A stretch of 64,000 nt of DNA from Syngnathus acus. Lineage: Eukaryota; Chordata; Actinopteri; Syngnathiformes; Syngnathidae. Both the position numbers and the translations under genes were made by a program. The DNA is taken from the NCBI RefSeq assembly GCF_901709675.1, contig NC_051097.1:10456039-10520038 (forward strand), written 5' to 3'. Positions 11,858 to 22,619 of this stretch are shown here, in pieces; the stretch's first letter is position 1; each line of letters opens with the position of its first letter. Below the pieces are notes generated by a model. It worked only from the letters and a program-made list of their open reading frames with translations, ran no database searches and had not been told where the DNA came from.

Positions 11858-13148
11858 CTGCAAGACACAGACAATCAGTGAAATATCAGCACCGCAAGAC
11901 ATAACATTTCAACACTAAAGGAATGAAGCCTAATTTACAATGCTAAATGTGACAAGTGAAAAATTATATATTCCCCCCCCCCCCACAGTTTTTAGCTAAA
12001 TTTGTAAACACACATTTCTACAGGGCATCGCAACCTTATCAAAATAACTCCGAATATAAAATATGAATATGACGTTGTAAATGAGAAGGTCGGGTCAAAC
12101 AAGACACGTGTTTGCTACGTCCGACTTCCTGCTTCCTCTTGACAACGTCGCTACTAACAACTCATAACAGCACTCTTTCAATCTTTTCAACAAACTACTC
12201 TGCACATATCACGCAAAGGCGCTCGATCAGACTCAGCATTTGTAGTCGGGCTCATTTCGTTATTTGGTAGCTTAATTTGTTTGCTCCAATGTCCCCGGGC
12301 AGGGTGACACAGCTCCGGCCAAGCTAGCTAGCTTTACTAGGCAAGAAGACGAATCCGAAAGCAAACCCAAATTCGCAAAATTTTTTTAAAGGATCAGACG
12401 CAAATAGTCGCTATATAAAGTAGGAAATTGGTGGTGTCTAGCCTTATTTTGTTGAATAAAGAAAACATGCAGTCATTATTCTTGTAGTAAACATCTCCAT
12501 TGAGCTTGCAATGACAGTGCCCGGACGCAACAACCCATGCAACACATTTCGATATCTTTATTATTATTATCGTTATTATTATTTGTGTCGCTGGATGAGG
12601 TAGAGCGTATGCCGGAGGACTAATGGCGAGAAGATGAGATCTACTTTCTGGACCGGTCGCCAGGTACGGACCAAATGAAAATTAAAGACTCATCATGACT
12701 TGGTAAACAGCCCCGCCGAGATCCCAATGTCAGTCGTACGCCTGAACGGAACACGCTGGTACCTGAACGCAACATCTGGACTGTTTGATCCTGTTTAGCA
12801 TATTTAACCTTTTAATATTATGAGATTAGCCGCAACTTGAAAGGGGTTCAGACGCAAGCGAGCCAGCTAGCTAGACGTGTTAGATAACTGAAGACGCGAG
12901 TTCACCAAGGGCGAACCACGGCGGGCGTCCCCTCCGGCTGCGCCCCGTAATAGGGCCACTTAAACGCGGCTAAGTTGGCGGGGTTGCCTCGCCTGGTTGT
13001 GTCATTGCTGCGGCTAAGCTAACGTTGGCGACGTTGAATCGCAAGAGGCAGCAACCGCACACCGGGTAGTTCTTAAAAAGAGCACACACGATAATCCCAA
13101 CCGTGCGGCAAATTCTTGTTTTTCCGACGTAGTTTCGAGAAGAGTTAC

Positions 13149-13260
13149 CTTACTTGAGTGGCGGAACACGGGGCACTCTACGTCCGCAGTGAGGGTGCCT
13201 CGCCGCGAGGGTTCGGTTGTTGTCCTGTCCGCGCCGCTGCTCTCACGCCATCTTCTTCTT
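13149..13260 (-). promoter_or_regulatory. sbno1: sbno1 non-coding first exon and promoter
   Basis: A minus-strand donor (AAG then GTAACT, exon end 13149) follows GC-rich sequence, and the next acceptor is the CAG abutting the sbno1 ATG at 11857. At 13244-13252 the minus strand reads AAGATGGCG, a YY1-type start-site motif. The intron between (11858-13148) has no other supported feature except an ATT-rich microsatellite near 12549-12585. Confidence 0.5.
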
Positions 13261-14111
13261 CTTTTTTTTAATCAAGCTCTCCGCCGCATGCTGGTCACGT
13301 GACGTGCGCTAGGCCTCGCTTAGCCTCCTCTGGTTCCGCTCCTCCCGTCGTCGAGTGGATCGTCCCGGCGTCGTTCCACCAGCACCAATGCGGCTGTTGG
13401 AGCCGCCGCGCCGCCACGACAACGCATCGGCACAAAGGACAAAGATGGCCCTCTTTGATGCTTTTGACGAAAACGACAAACATCGCATCGGCCAAACGTA
13501 GTAGCAAAGCATCACGTGACCCCGGGGCGAGTCTTCTTTCTTCTTCTTCTTCTCGTTTGACTTGAATTGATACTTCGCAACCTGGCGCCACCTGTCGAAC
13601 TGGAAGTGGGGAACAGAAACTGTGGAATTGATTTAAAAAAATATTAGAAAATACATTAAATGTATTTATGTATGTTATCATATAGGTACATGTATTTCTG
13701 TATTAAAAGGGCTTCTTGTAATTGTGGAAACGATGTGACAATGATTTCTGAGGTTAGGATTTCACCTGAAATACATGTTTTAAAATATAAAATGAATATT
13801 TCATGTCTAGATTTGTGTTAAACGTATTTCTCCTAAACATGTATCCGCTATTCCAGAAGAGGGTGAAATATTATTTTTACAGGACATTACAGTACAGACG
13901 ACAGGGAGCGATATTTCCCCCTTTTGTTACTGGTACGATCCGTGTCGAAAAAAATGGCGAACTCGTAGCAGCAGTGGACGCCGCTTGGGTGTGAAGGTGA
14001 AGACGGCAGACGGTGTTGTCTCCTCGGACCCGGGCTTTTGACCCTCGGAGGGACAGACGGGAGCGTCAGGAGAGAGCTGAGCGTGGAGCCTCGGGGAACC
14101 ACTCGTCGGAC
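13261..14111 (+). promoter_or_regulatory. kmt5a: sbno1/kmt5a divergent promoter and kmt5a 5' UTR
   Basis: Fewer than 900 bases separate the sbno1 first exon (-) from the kmt5a ATG (+). The left part is GC-rich with a TTC microsatellite at about 13537-13557, the middle is AT-rich, and 13900-14111 is the likely kmt5a 5' UTR. That UTR holds a four-codon upstream ORF (ATG at 13954, MANS, stop) in a good context. Confidence 0.45.
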
Positions 14112-16244
14112 ATGAACGGGGTAAGTTGGAGACAACACAATGTTGTTCCAGCTTCTCACGAGACGCAAATGAAGTCGTTTAATGTGAACCTATAGAGTTC
14201 AATTTTACACTCCAAAATGCGAATCGTTGGGAATGGTTGCATAGTTTTTGGCTCGTCAAAACGAAATGGAGCAACTACTCGTGCCTGACTGACAGCTTCA
14301 TTTCCTCACGTTTAAATGAGCGTAAAAACAGAAACGTGGATTTAAACCCAAGAACAGCATTTAAAATACGTGCAAAGTGGTTTTCTATCATTTTTTTGTT
14401 GCTGGCCATTCACCTCGTAGTTTGAACGTTTAAAGGGAACAGTAGACGTGGGCTTGGTTCTCCCTCGAGCCTGCATGGAATCGTACGTAAACGGCGCCGC
14501 CATGTTGAATGTGGCACTGGTGCGCTGCTAGACCACCACTTATGCTTACTGTAGATAAAGCAATGGGAATATTTAGACTAACCTTTTTCCTCTTTATTGG
14601 ATTTGCATTATTTTTCATACCGAACATGTGTTAAAATATTTTTGTGAATTTTTATTTTTGAATTTGATTAGAAATAAACCACTGAGAATACCCCCAGAAA
14701 AAAAACATGACATGCACAGGAGGGGATTTGTAAGGATGTGACTTTTGTTTCTGCACCCACAGGAATCAACATGCAATCAACACTGTGTCACCGTTTCAAG
14801 TTGCCCTCTGCCCACGTCTCCGGTCCACAATGACAATATGGCGCAGGAGGGAAGCTGTCGTTCCCTATGTTGCCAGAGGAACGATATCCAAAGGCAGGGA
14901 GAAGGTATGATTCATGTTGAAATGGTTTAGTAAGAAATGGACTAGGTCTTTTTCTAGTTCAATCAATTCTAATAAATCATACAACTTGACCTCTTGTAGA
15001 CGTAAAACAAATCATTTGAAGTTCTGATAAAGATTTGTTTCCCTTCCCGCCAGGCCGGATAGCGAATGGTATCGGCTCGATGACCAAAGATTGCAACTCT
15101 TCAGACGCAGCAAGGCAGCCTTCCTCTTGCTGGTCGGACAAGTGTGCATCGCCTCTACAGTTTCAATGTCGCCTTCAGCCTGCCGCAGAGCGGCCCTCGC
15201 AGCTCGCTCCCGACAGGCCTCCGACTCCTTTGCACAGCAGCAACCGAAGCTCAGCCGTGCCCCGCCGCCACCAGCAGAAGAGAGCCACACCCAAAACGTG
15301 AATTTGTTTTTCTCACTTCTGTTGTTGATTTAGCACATTTCTCATCAATTCTTTTTATATTCCCTGAATAGTGCCGGAGGGAAAAATTCACAGAACCGAA
15401 AAGTTACGGACTTCTTTCCAATAAGGCGCAGCTCACGAAAAAGTAAAACGGAGCTCAAGGTAATAATTGTTAAAAAATGTCAAATCAAGTTGAATCCAGA
15501 TCTGATCTAGAATTTCTTTTGCACTTAGTCTTATAAAAGAAGGTCACAATGTTTGCTTAATGCTACTACTCGCTCTCTTTTGTGTCCAGTGTGAACAGAA
15601 GGACCTCATTGACCACCTCATCACAAACGGCATAGAGGAAGGAATGCAGGTAAGGAACGATCCTGCTTGACTCCCTACAACTCAACATGTAGAACAAATT
15701 CTGATAACTGATCCAGATATTGAATTTAGAAGCAATGTAAACGCATCATGTGAAAATCTTATTGTGAAGGTGCGGCACATGGAGGCAAAAGGCCGAGCAG
15801 TGTTTGCCGCACGACGCTTCCGGAAAGGCGAGTACGTGGTGGAGTACCACGGTGATCTCTTGGAGATGGCAGATGCCAAAAAGCGAGAGGCCGAGTACGC
15901 CCAGAACCCGGAGACGGGCTGCTACATGTACTATTTTCAGTACCTCTGCAAAGCATACTGGTACACGCGAACTCACTTTCTGCATCCCGTTTTTGTCGCG
16001 TGACTTCTTATACAACGTTCACTCCACATCTAGCGTGGACGCCACCAAAGAGACCAATCGGCTGGGGCGTCTGATCAATCACAGCAAGAGTGGCAACCTG
16101 CAAACCAAACTGCACGACATGGACGGCGCACCGCATCTCATCCTGGTGGCGTCACGGGATATTGAGGAGGGCGAGGAGCTGCTCTACGACTACGGCGACC
16201 GGAGCAAGGCGTCCATCGCCGCGCACCCATGGCTCAAACACTAA
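14112..16244 (+). CDS. kmt5a: Histone H4 lysine-20 monomethyltransferase (SET8/PR-Set7)
   Basis: Seven coding exons: 14112-14120, 14763-14904, 15054-15297, 15372-15459, 15590-15649, 15770-15960, 16034-16244 (stop TAA), all in phase, 314 residues. Residues from about 182 form the SET domain: EYVVEYHGDL, RLINHSKSGN and ELLYDYGDRSKASI hold the cofactor- and lysine-channel residues, and the chain ends in HPWLKH as in SET8. QNRKVTDFFPIRR (about residues 139-151) matches the PCNA-binding degron by which CRL4-Cdt2 destroys SET8 in S phase, with the TD pair and trailing basic residues kept. The enzyme monomethylates H4K20 for chromatin compaction and replication licensing. The N-terminal 130 residues are poorly conserved. 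The first exon codes only Met-Asn-Gly before its donor; that start rests on frame continuity. Confidence 0.95.
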
Positions 16245-16691
16245 CGGCGAGGAGGTCTTTGATTTAGAAACACAGAAGGTCTCCTGCAAAGGTTCATCCT
16301 AAAATTTCACCCAGCATTCCTAACTTATGGGGAGGATTTATTCTGGTGGGATTCTTGTTTTTTTTTTTTGAGCGGGAGGCACATTTTGTGGTGACGACAC
16401 ACTTGGGCATGCTTCTACAAGTTGGCGCTTTTTTTTTTTTTACTATTTCCCTCCCCCCAAATTTGCGCACACATTTTTAAAGAACATTGGATTCAATGTA
16501 GAACATTCTCCATCATTGTTAAATTTTGGGCACTTGTATTTTCTGCTTTTTTTTAACACTTCGATGAATGCCAAACACATTGTATAGTCGCTTGCATTTT
16601 TTTTTAAAATATATTTTTAGCAAAAATAGCTTTTTTTTTTTTAGTTAACTAGCTGGGGCAGCGGTATAGTCTACATTTGGGCCACACGGAC

Positions 16692-16702
16692 AATAAAATA
16701 AA
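16692..16702 (+). terminator. kmt5a: polyadenylation signals of kmt5a
   Basis: Two overlapping AATAAA hexamers (16692-16697 and 16697-16702) lie about 450 bases past the kmt5a stop. Further AATAAA copies near 17137 and 17161 could serve a longer 3' UTR. Confidence 0.55.
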
Positions 16703-17843
16703 TCAGTTGAAATACCAGGAAAATGTTACAATGTCATGAGTGTGTATATATATAAAGTGCCGTCAACAAGTCTGGCTAAAAATATGGCTAAACAATAAGT
16801 TTTATTATTGGAAAAGAATTCCGCCAGTCTTAGTGCTAAGCTAAACCTGCTGGCCGTAGACTTGCCGATTTAACTGCTAAACAGAAGTAGTCTAGGTCGT
16901 GGTGTTATTTCTATACGCAGTGGAAGGGTTGTGTAAAAAAAAAAAAAGAATTTGAAAAACATATTTTCCAACATATTCAGTATATTATTTGAATTTTTGG
17001 ATTCATTTAAAAAGAAACAAGTTTCCTGTTAGCATCACATGGCTCTTAAAGTTTTTTTTATTCATTTGAATTTTTTTCATTAACTTATTGCAATAATATC
17101 TGCCATTTTGGGAAATAAGAGGTGCTATGGCATCCAATAAATCTTAATGCTGGCCTTCAGGAATAAAGTTGTCTTATGCAAATAACACTTCACTTGTTTT
17201 TCCTTTTGTTCCATGCAAAAATACATTTGTCTTTTTTCTTTCCTATTGCAGTTGGCATACATTACAAATAACCAGTATACTAAAAATAGGACTTGGAAAT
17301 CCAGTCAGTCTTCTATCTTGTGTGCAGTTAATAATATCACCAAAAAAAGAAAACATTCCTTTTCTGCCATAAAGCTGGTACCGGGCTACTCAAAACCGTG
17401 ATGAAAAAAAAATGCAAATACAACAACCAAAAACTTAAAATAAGTTAGAAAGATAAAAACAAGGCCATATTCAATCGAAGGGTTAAATTAAAATATCGCA
17501 GTGTTCAAAATGTTTACTTCCATAGGATTGTTAGCTTTGCTATTAGTTGTATGCATAGCTTCCCTTCAATGCAGATGGAGAGGATGTTTTTTTCTCTCCA
17601 AAAATACAACGCTGACCATTTTGGGTCAAAGCAGCCATTTTCTTCCCCCACTTGCTACCAAAATCACACCCCCCCCCCCCCCTCGAATCTTTTGAGCTGT
17701 ATGAGTAAACACCAGGGAATTAAATAATGCCTCGTTAACGCACAATATGTCACGGTTATTCCCGAAGAGATCCGTTCATGTGAAACATGCATAAATAAAA
17801 ACCTTTTTTCGAGAGGGCAGGGTTGGGTCTGTAGATGTGACGG
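16703..17843. other. tail-to-tail spacer: kmt5a and rilpl1 3' ends
   Basis: AT-rich sequence with poly-T and poly-A runs and no supported gene. Minus-strand AATAAA signals for rilpl1 are possible at 17057-17062 and 16801-16806, so the two 3' UTRs may meet or overlap. A 13-base C run lies near 17668. Confidence 0.5.
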
Positions 17844-20800
17844 CTAAAAGTGCGGCAAGGCCTCCTGGGCTTGTTCGGTGAACGCGTCATCGTGCGCCAT
17901 GCTCCGCTGCCAACTCCGCTGCTTGTCACGGGAAAACAAATTAAACCTGAGAACACAAATAAAGAGCTCTTTGAAAATACCACTTCACTTGGTAACACTT
18001 GGTAAATGTGGTGAATGTTTATCATGAGTAGACGATGACGACTTGCATCACGAGTCGACCCACAAAAAAAAAAATTCAACAGGCCATGATTGAAAAAACA
18101 GGAAGTCAACCATTTTCTTTGAAAGCTGTCATTTTTAGGTCATAGAAGGAAAATGTATCCGACAGATTTGATTTTGAATCCCGTATACGAGACGGATCGC
18201 CGCCATTCAATCGCCAATCATTTGTGTGCGTGTGGTAACGATTGACAACCCGCTGAAAATAAAATTAAAAATAATTTATGTAAGGTCAGACCTAGTTTGG
18301 TCGGCATGTCTGTGACAAGTAGTTATTTCTATGACAACCTCTGAGATTTTGCCAAGATCATCTTTGTGGACACATTATATTAGTTTTTAGTGTCAAACCA
18401 CACCATTAAGTTATATGATTGGGATTTTTTGGGGAATTAAAAAAAGGTTAGGGTGAAAAAATACTGGGTCATACGAGCGCCGCGAAGCCTCTGGCAGGCT
18501 GTAAAGTAGGATCGTCTTGGATCAAACCAGCTGCCACCATGGGCATGAAGGCCGTGAAGATCCTGTCACACAGAGGGGAGGGGAGGGGGAGTGGGGCCAA
18601 CAGGGACCCTGTCAAAGTCTTCATCTTTCCAAAAGTAACCACAATATTTCAAACTGGGAAGTGGCTGAGCTTTAGCCCCAGACAATCATGTCTGTTGTAT
18701 TTTAAACATCTCAGTAGGTAACCTAATTATTTCTTGTGTTTATTCAGTTTTATATTTTTCGGTTATGTATATTGTAATATTTGTATATATTTTTAATATT
18801 TCATTTTTCTGTACTTGTATTACTTGAAGAGGGAGTTCATTTTAAGTGTGTGTCTGTGAGTGTGTATGTTTGGGAAATGAGTGCGTGTACACAACATACA
18901 GGCGTTTGATTCCGGACTCTGGCTGCACAGAAGAACGTGAGCGCGATCTGGATTCGGGCTCGGGACTGGGAGCGGCCGTGTCGTCATCCATCTCGTCACT
19001 ACAAGGGTATGGGCCATTTTAGTGCCACCTCATAAGCATCTTGTGACTATGACATCATTATCTGCTGACCTTTTGTAATAGGCCAGCTCCTCCTGCAGCA
19101 TGAAAACTTTGGCTTTGAGTTCGTTGCGCTCATGCAGGACGTCGCGCAGCTCCTGCAGGGTGAACCGGGCCCGGTTGGGGTCCTTGGAGTCCGGGGCCTC
19201 CTTAGTTGTCTCCTCTTCCTGGCACAGCGCCTCCTGAGAGAAAAGGGTTAGGGTTAGACAATTGACAACAGAATTGTGTCTAGAAGACATGTGGTAGGCT
19301 TCACTTACAAAGGCAAACAGTACTAGACCTTAAGATGGAATGTCAAGAAAATTGAATAAATGCTCAAATGGCTTTCCATAAGCGAGACAGGAAGTGAGGA
19401 TACCTTGGTGAAATATTGGTACACAGCAGGCATGTCGTCATCGCACATGGCCTCCTGGTGGCACACCAACACAGCACGCCTCATTGTTTGCCATTTGGAT
19501 TTTTTTTAATTATTGGACATCTGCTCTTTGAAACTCACTGTACTTAGCAAACAACACACCACAATGAGCTCTTTCCCTCCAATAATGGCCTTTATGAGAG
19601 AAATGGAAATGATCATGCTACTTTATTTTAATATTTAAAGATTTCAGAATGTTTTACATGCTATGACTACTTTAAGCACAATTAATGACAGTGTTCTCCA
19701 TCTTGTTTTTTTGAACTAAAAAACTCTAGTGCTGTTCCAAAATCCTATCCAAAGTAGTGTTTTGGCACCACCTAGTGGCATAATACGTCATTAGTTTTTT
19801 CACACAAAGACCCTGCAAACTGGCCAGAAGCGCCTTCAAATTCCACACGGCACCAAGACAAGCACGTCAGCGCTGTGTTAAACGTGACACGCCCGTCCCG
19901 CCATGATAGTTAGTTGCACGCCATGCGGTCACTAATCAACATTAGTGGTCAGGCCACTTTACCCAAAGCAACGCCGCCTCCTCATCCTCGTCCTCGTCGG
20001 GGCCGAGCGAGCCGGGCGGCGGAGGCGGGGGGGTCGGGTTCTCCCACCAAGCCTCCGCCTCCGCCACAGTTTTCACTTCACGCTAGTTAAGAAGATTGAT
20101 GGATAGATGACAGACCAAGGTGAATGACAACGCATTTTGCTACAATATTGCTAAGCTAACAAAGTGAAATCTGCATATTCAGTTTGACGCTGGAGATTTT
20201 TTATTTGGGAACCTATCCTCCGTTATTCACTGAAAATCTCGACCGTGAAGAAGGTGTATAGTACCTCTGCCGGCGAGGGGGGCTGAGGCGAGGCTTCCTG
20301 GGCGTGGCCCTTTAGCCGCTCCCGCAGGCGCGTTACTTCTTGCCGCAGGGCTCCCACTTCTTGGCCGCGGGTCTGCGCGCCGGCCTCCAGCTCCACCTTT
20401 TGCTCAATCAGCGCTTTGCCCTGAGCCTCCACCACCGAGATCTTGTGGCGCAGGTCGTGGTTTATCTTCATGAGACGGGACTGCTGCTGCTGGAGCTGCA
20501 ACAAACAAAGTCGGAGTCATCTCCATCCTGACACGACATATATATTTATGACCAAAACGTTTTTAAAAGATGGGAAAAAAGGGTTAGCTTGTGAGTTTAT
20601 TGTGTAAAAAAGACATAATTGTTTGCGCAGCCTTACTTACCGCTTCGATGTCTTCGCTCCTGAGCGTGAGCTCGCGGTCTTTAGCCCGGATCTCGTCCCG
20701 CTGCTTGTCCACCACCTCTTTTAGCTTCTTCATCACTTGACGCTCACGATCGCTCATGCCTCCTTAGAAGGAGACCCCAAGATGTCATTCAGTCAATCAA

Positions 20801-21813
20801 GATCTCAACTGTGGTTGACTTTACCAGACAGGAATAATTTAAAAGAGATTAGCGTGCAAAAAGCGTGTGTAGCAGGAGTGCATACTGAGGCCGGTGTGTG
20901 TGCTCAAGCCTGACTGCGGCTTCTGTGTACAAGCAGTAAAAAGAAGGCTTCCTTTATGTTTGCATGCACATCTTCATCCTTTGCTTTTCCTTTTTGAATG
21001 GAAAGAATCAAAATCAAAATAATCAACCCAAGAATGACTGGAGACATGTATAAAATAATGATAAAAACAAATGCATAAATATGTCTAAAACTCTGTATAC
21101 ATTGTACATAAAACACATTTTAAAAAGGTGGAAAGTCTAAAAAAAAAAAAAAAAACTGTGCACATGCTCTCACCATCGTTCCTCTGAAGGTCGTCCTCGC
21201 TCCCAGGGTCTCGCGTGGGCACGTTGTCCAGAAGACTCTTGTTCTCCTCCTGCAGCTGAGCGATTTGACAGAGAAGATCCTGTGCCTCTCCTCGCCACAC
21301 GTCCTCCACCAGCTCCAGCTCCTGAACCACAATCCAATTAAAAATATATATTATTATTACTACTATCATTATTAATATTTTTTATTAATGTTATTATTAT
21401 TATTACATTCTTAGTCACTTAATCAGAGTCATGAGTCTGTGAGTCAACCGGTGAGTGTCACAGTCACGTGAACCACACTTTATGTGTTTTTATTGTACCT
21501 TCCTGTGCTTTTTCTCCTTCTCCAGCCTCTCGTTCCTCTCCAGCTTAAGTTTGTCCAGCTCTAGGCGCAGCTCGTCGGCTTCAGGGCCGCCGATGTTGTG
21601 GCGGCTCACCATCACCTCCAGGATCTCCAGTACTCTCACCACTTTGGGCATCAGCCGGGACAGGGCCTCGCAGCCGTATTGGTCGATGATCCGCTCGAAC
21701 TCGTGGCCCACCGCCGCGGCTATGTCGTACACGTCCATCACCGTTAGGTCGGCTGGGTTTTTCTCCATGGCCGAACCGCCGCGGTCATCTGGGATGTATC
21801 GGTGTCCCTCCAT
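17844..21813 (-). CDS. rilpl1: RILP-like protein 1
   Basis: Main transcript, right to left: 21813-21499, 21321-21174, 20762-20641, 20495-20265, 20082-19963, 19454-19404, 19233-19070, 18998-18900, 17946-17844 (stop TAG); all in phase, 450 residues (human 403). The RH1 domain is in exon 1 (VMDVYDIAAAVGHEFERIID). Coiled coil follows (ELELVEDVWRGEAQDLL; RLMKINHDLRHKISVVEAQG). The RH2 domain is near residues 347-383 (RFTLQELRDVLHERNELKAK). The end GIKRL-FNLFSRDK matches family members. RILPL1 binds LRRK2-phosphorylated Rab8/Rab10 through RH2 and regulates primary cilium content and centrosomal traffic. Exons 5 and 6 add an acidic, proline-rich 57-residue insert that I do not recall from the human protein. 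The start at 21813 (MEGHRYIPDD) is preferred over an upstream in-frame ATG at 21879 because it fits the family length. Confidence 0.94.
18469..18562 (-). CDS. rilpl1: alternative C-terminal exon of rilpl1
   Basis: The acceptor GACAG (AG at 18564-18563) opens an exon in the phase left by the exon ending at 18900. It reads IFTAFMPMVAAGLI, then QDDPTLQPARGFAAL, then valine and a TGA stop (18471-18469). A good donor (GTATGA) sits exactly at the valine codon, 18475/18474. If it is used, the joined last exon starts GTT TAA, again valine plus stop. Either way the product ends ...FAALV. The segment is hydrophobic and would replace the usual FNLFSRDK C-terminus. Support is the phase match, open frame, splice sites and the coincident endings; expression is unknown. 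Confidence 0.55.
21340..21410. repeat. ATT-rich microsatellite in rilpl1 intron 1
   Basis: Imperfect tandem ATT/TTA units between the first two rilpl1 exons. Confidence 0.7.
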
Positions 21814-22144
21814 GACTTCTTTCTTCTTCCCGCTGCGTGACACAAACTTCCTTCCTCCCCTCCCTCCGCGAGACACCAAGTCCGCTAACTTATACCGTTA
21901 AACTTGAAAAGACCCCCTAAAAGTATCTGGCTATCGTACGTCCATTATGAAGTCGTAAACAAAGATATTAAAAGTGATTTTTTCGACATAATGTCGGTCG
22001 TTGTCCTGCTGTCCTGTCCCCTCTGTCGCGTTGACATGGAGCAAAGCTGGCCGCCATGATAGGCGCATCTTTTCCGCTTTCCTTTCAAAATAATAGCAAG
22101 GCAAAAACCCCAATGTCAATGTTGCAACCATGAGACTGTAGCTT
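21814..22144 (-). promoter_or_regulatory. rilpl1: rilpl1 5' UTR and promoter region
   Basis: This lies directly upstream of the rilpl1 start codon; 22050-22065 contains GCCGCCATGAT-like sequence. No TATA box was seen. The exact transcription start is not visible. Confidence 0.35.
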
Positions 22145-22330
22145 TCTCATTAGGTTTTATTTTGAAGGATGTAGTATCATCATTAGGTTTTAATTTGAAG
22201 TGGATCTTTTTCTGCTTTATTTTGAAGGATACCGTATTTTTACAGATGCAGCATTACTATTCGATTTTATTTCAAAAGATTAAGGATGGATTAAGGATGT
22301 CGCGTTCTCATTAGATTTTATTGTGACGTG
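22145..22330. repeat. degenerate tandem repeat built on TCATTAGGTTTTATTTTGAA
   Basis: About five imperfect copies of TCATTAGGTTTTATTTTGAA followed by GGAT start near 22147, 22179, 22209, 22257 and 22307, spaced 30-50 bases apart. They sit between the rilpl1 promoter and the hip1r 3' end. Confidence 0.6.
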
Positions 22331-22475
22331 TTTCACTGCTGGCCAACAGTGTGAACTTCCTGCCTCCGTCCATGTTCCAGTGTGTTATGTCACAGTACTA
22401 AAATAGCACGTGAGGTAGCTGGCAGAATTTGTTTGGGCTGCAGATTGAAATGATTCATAATTTAAAACAGTAAAC

Positions 22476-22481
22476 TTTATT
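22476..22481 (-). terminator. hip1r: polyadenylation signal of hip1r
   Basis: AATAAA on the minus strand, about 140 bases past the hip1r stop codon at 22620. Confidence 0.6.
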
Positions 22482-22619
22482 GTAAGCTTTGTGCAGTTTC
22501 AACACCCAAACACTAGATGACAAAAGACTTTCCATCCTTCTTTAGACCAATTTGCAAACAGAAACATGAGATTAAAATGTTACATTTTCATTATCTGTGA
22601 GTCCACCTTCAGTCTGGCC

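Noticed and set aside
13295-13681. 128-codon minus-strand open frame in the sbno1/kmt5a spacer
   Set aside because: No family resemblance, GC-rich then AT-rich composition, and no splice or promoter context of its own.
18998-19070. rilpl2 or another RILP-family gene instead of rilpl1
   Set aside because: The exon set, RH1 and RH2 motifs and the GIKRLF..FSRDK ending fit RILPL1; RILPL2 is much shorter.
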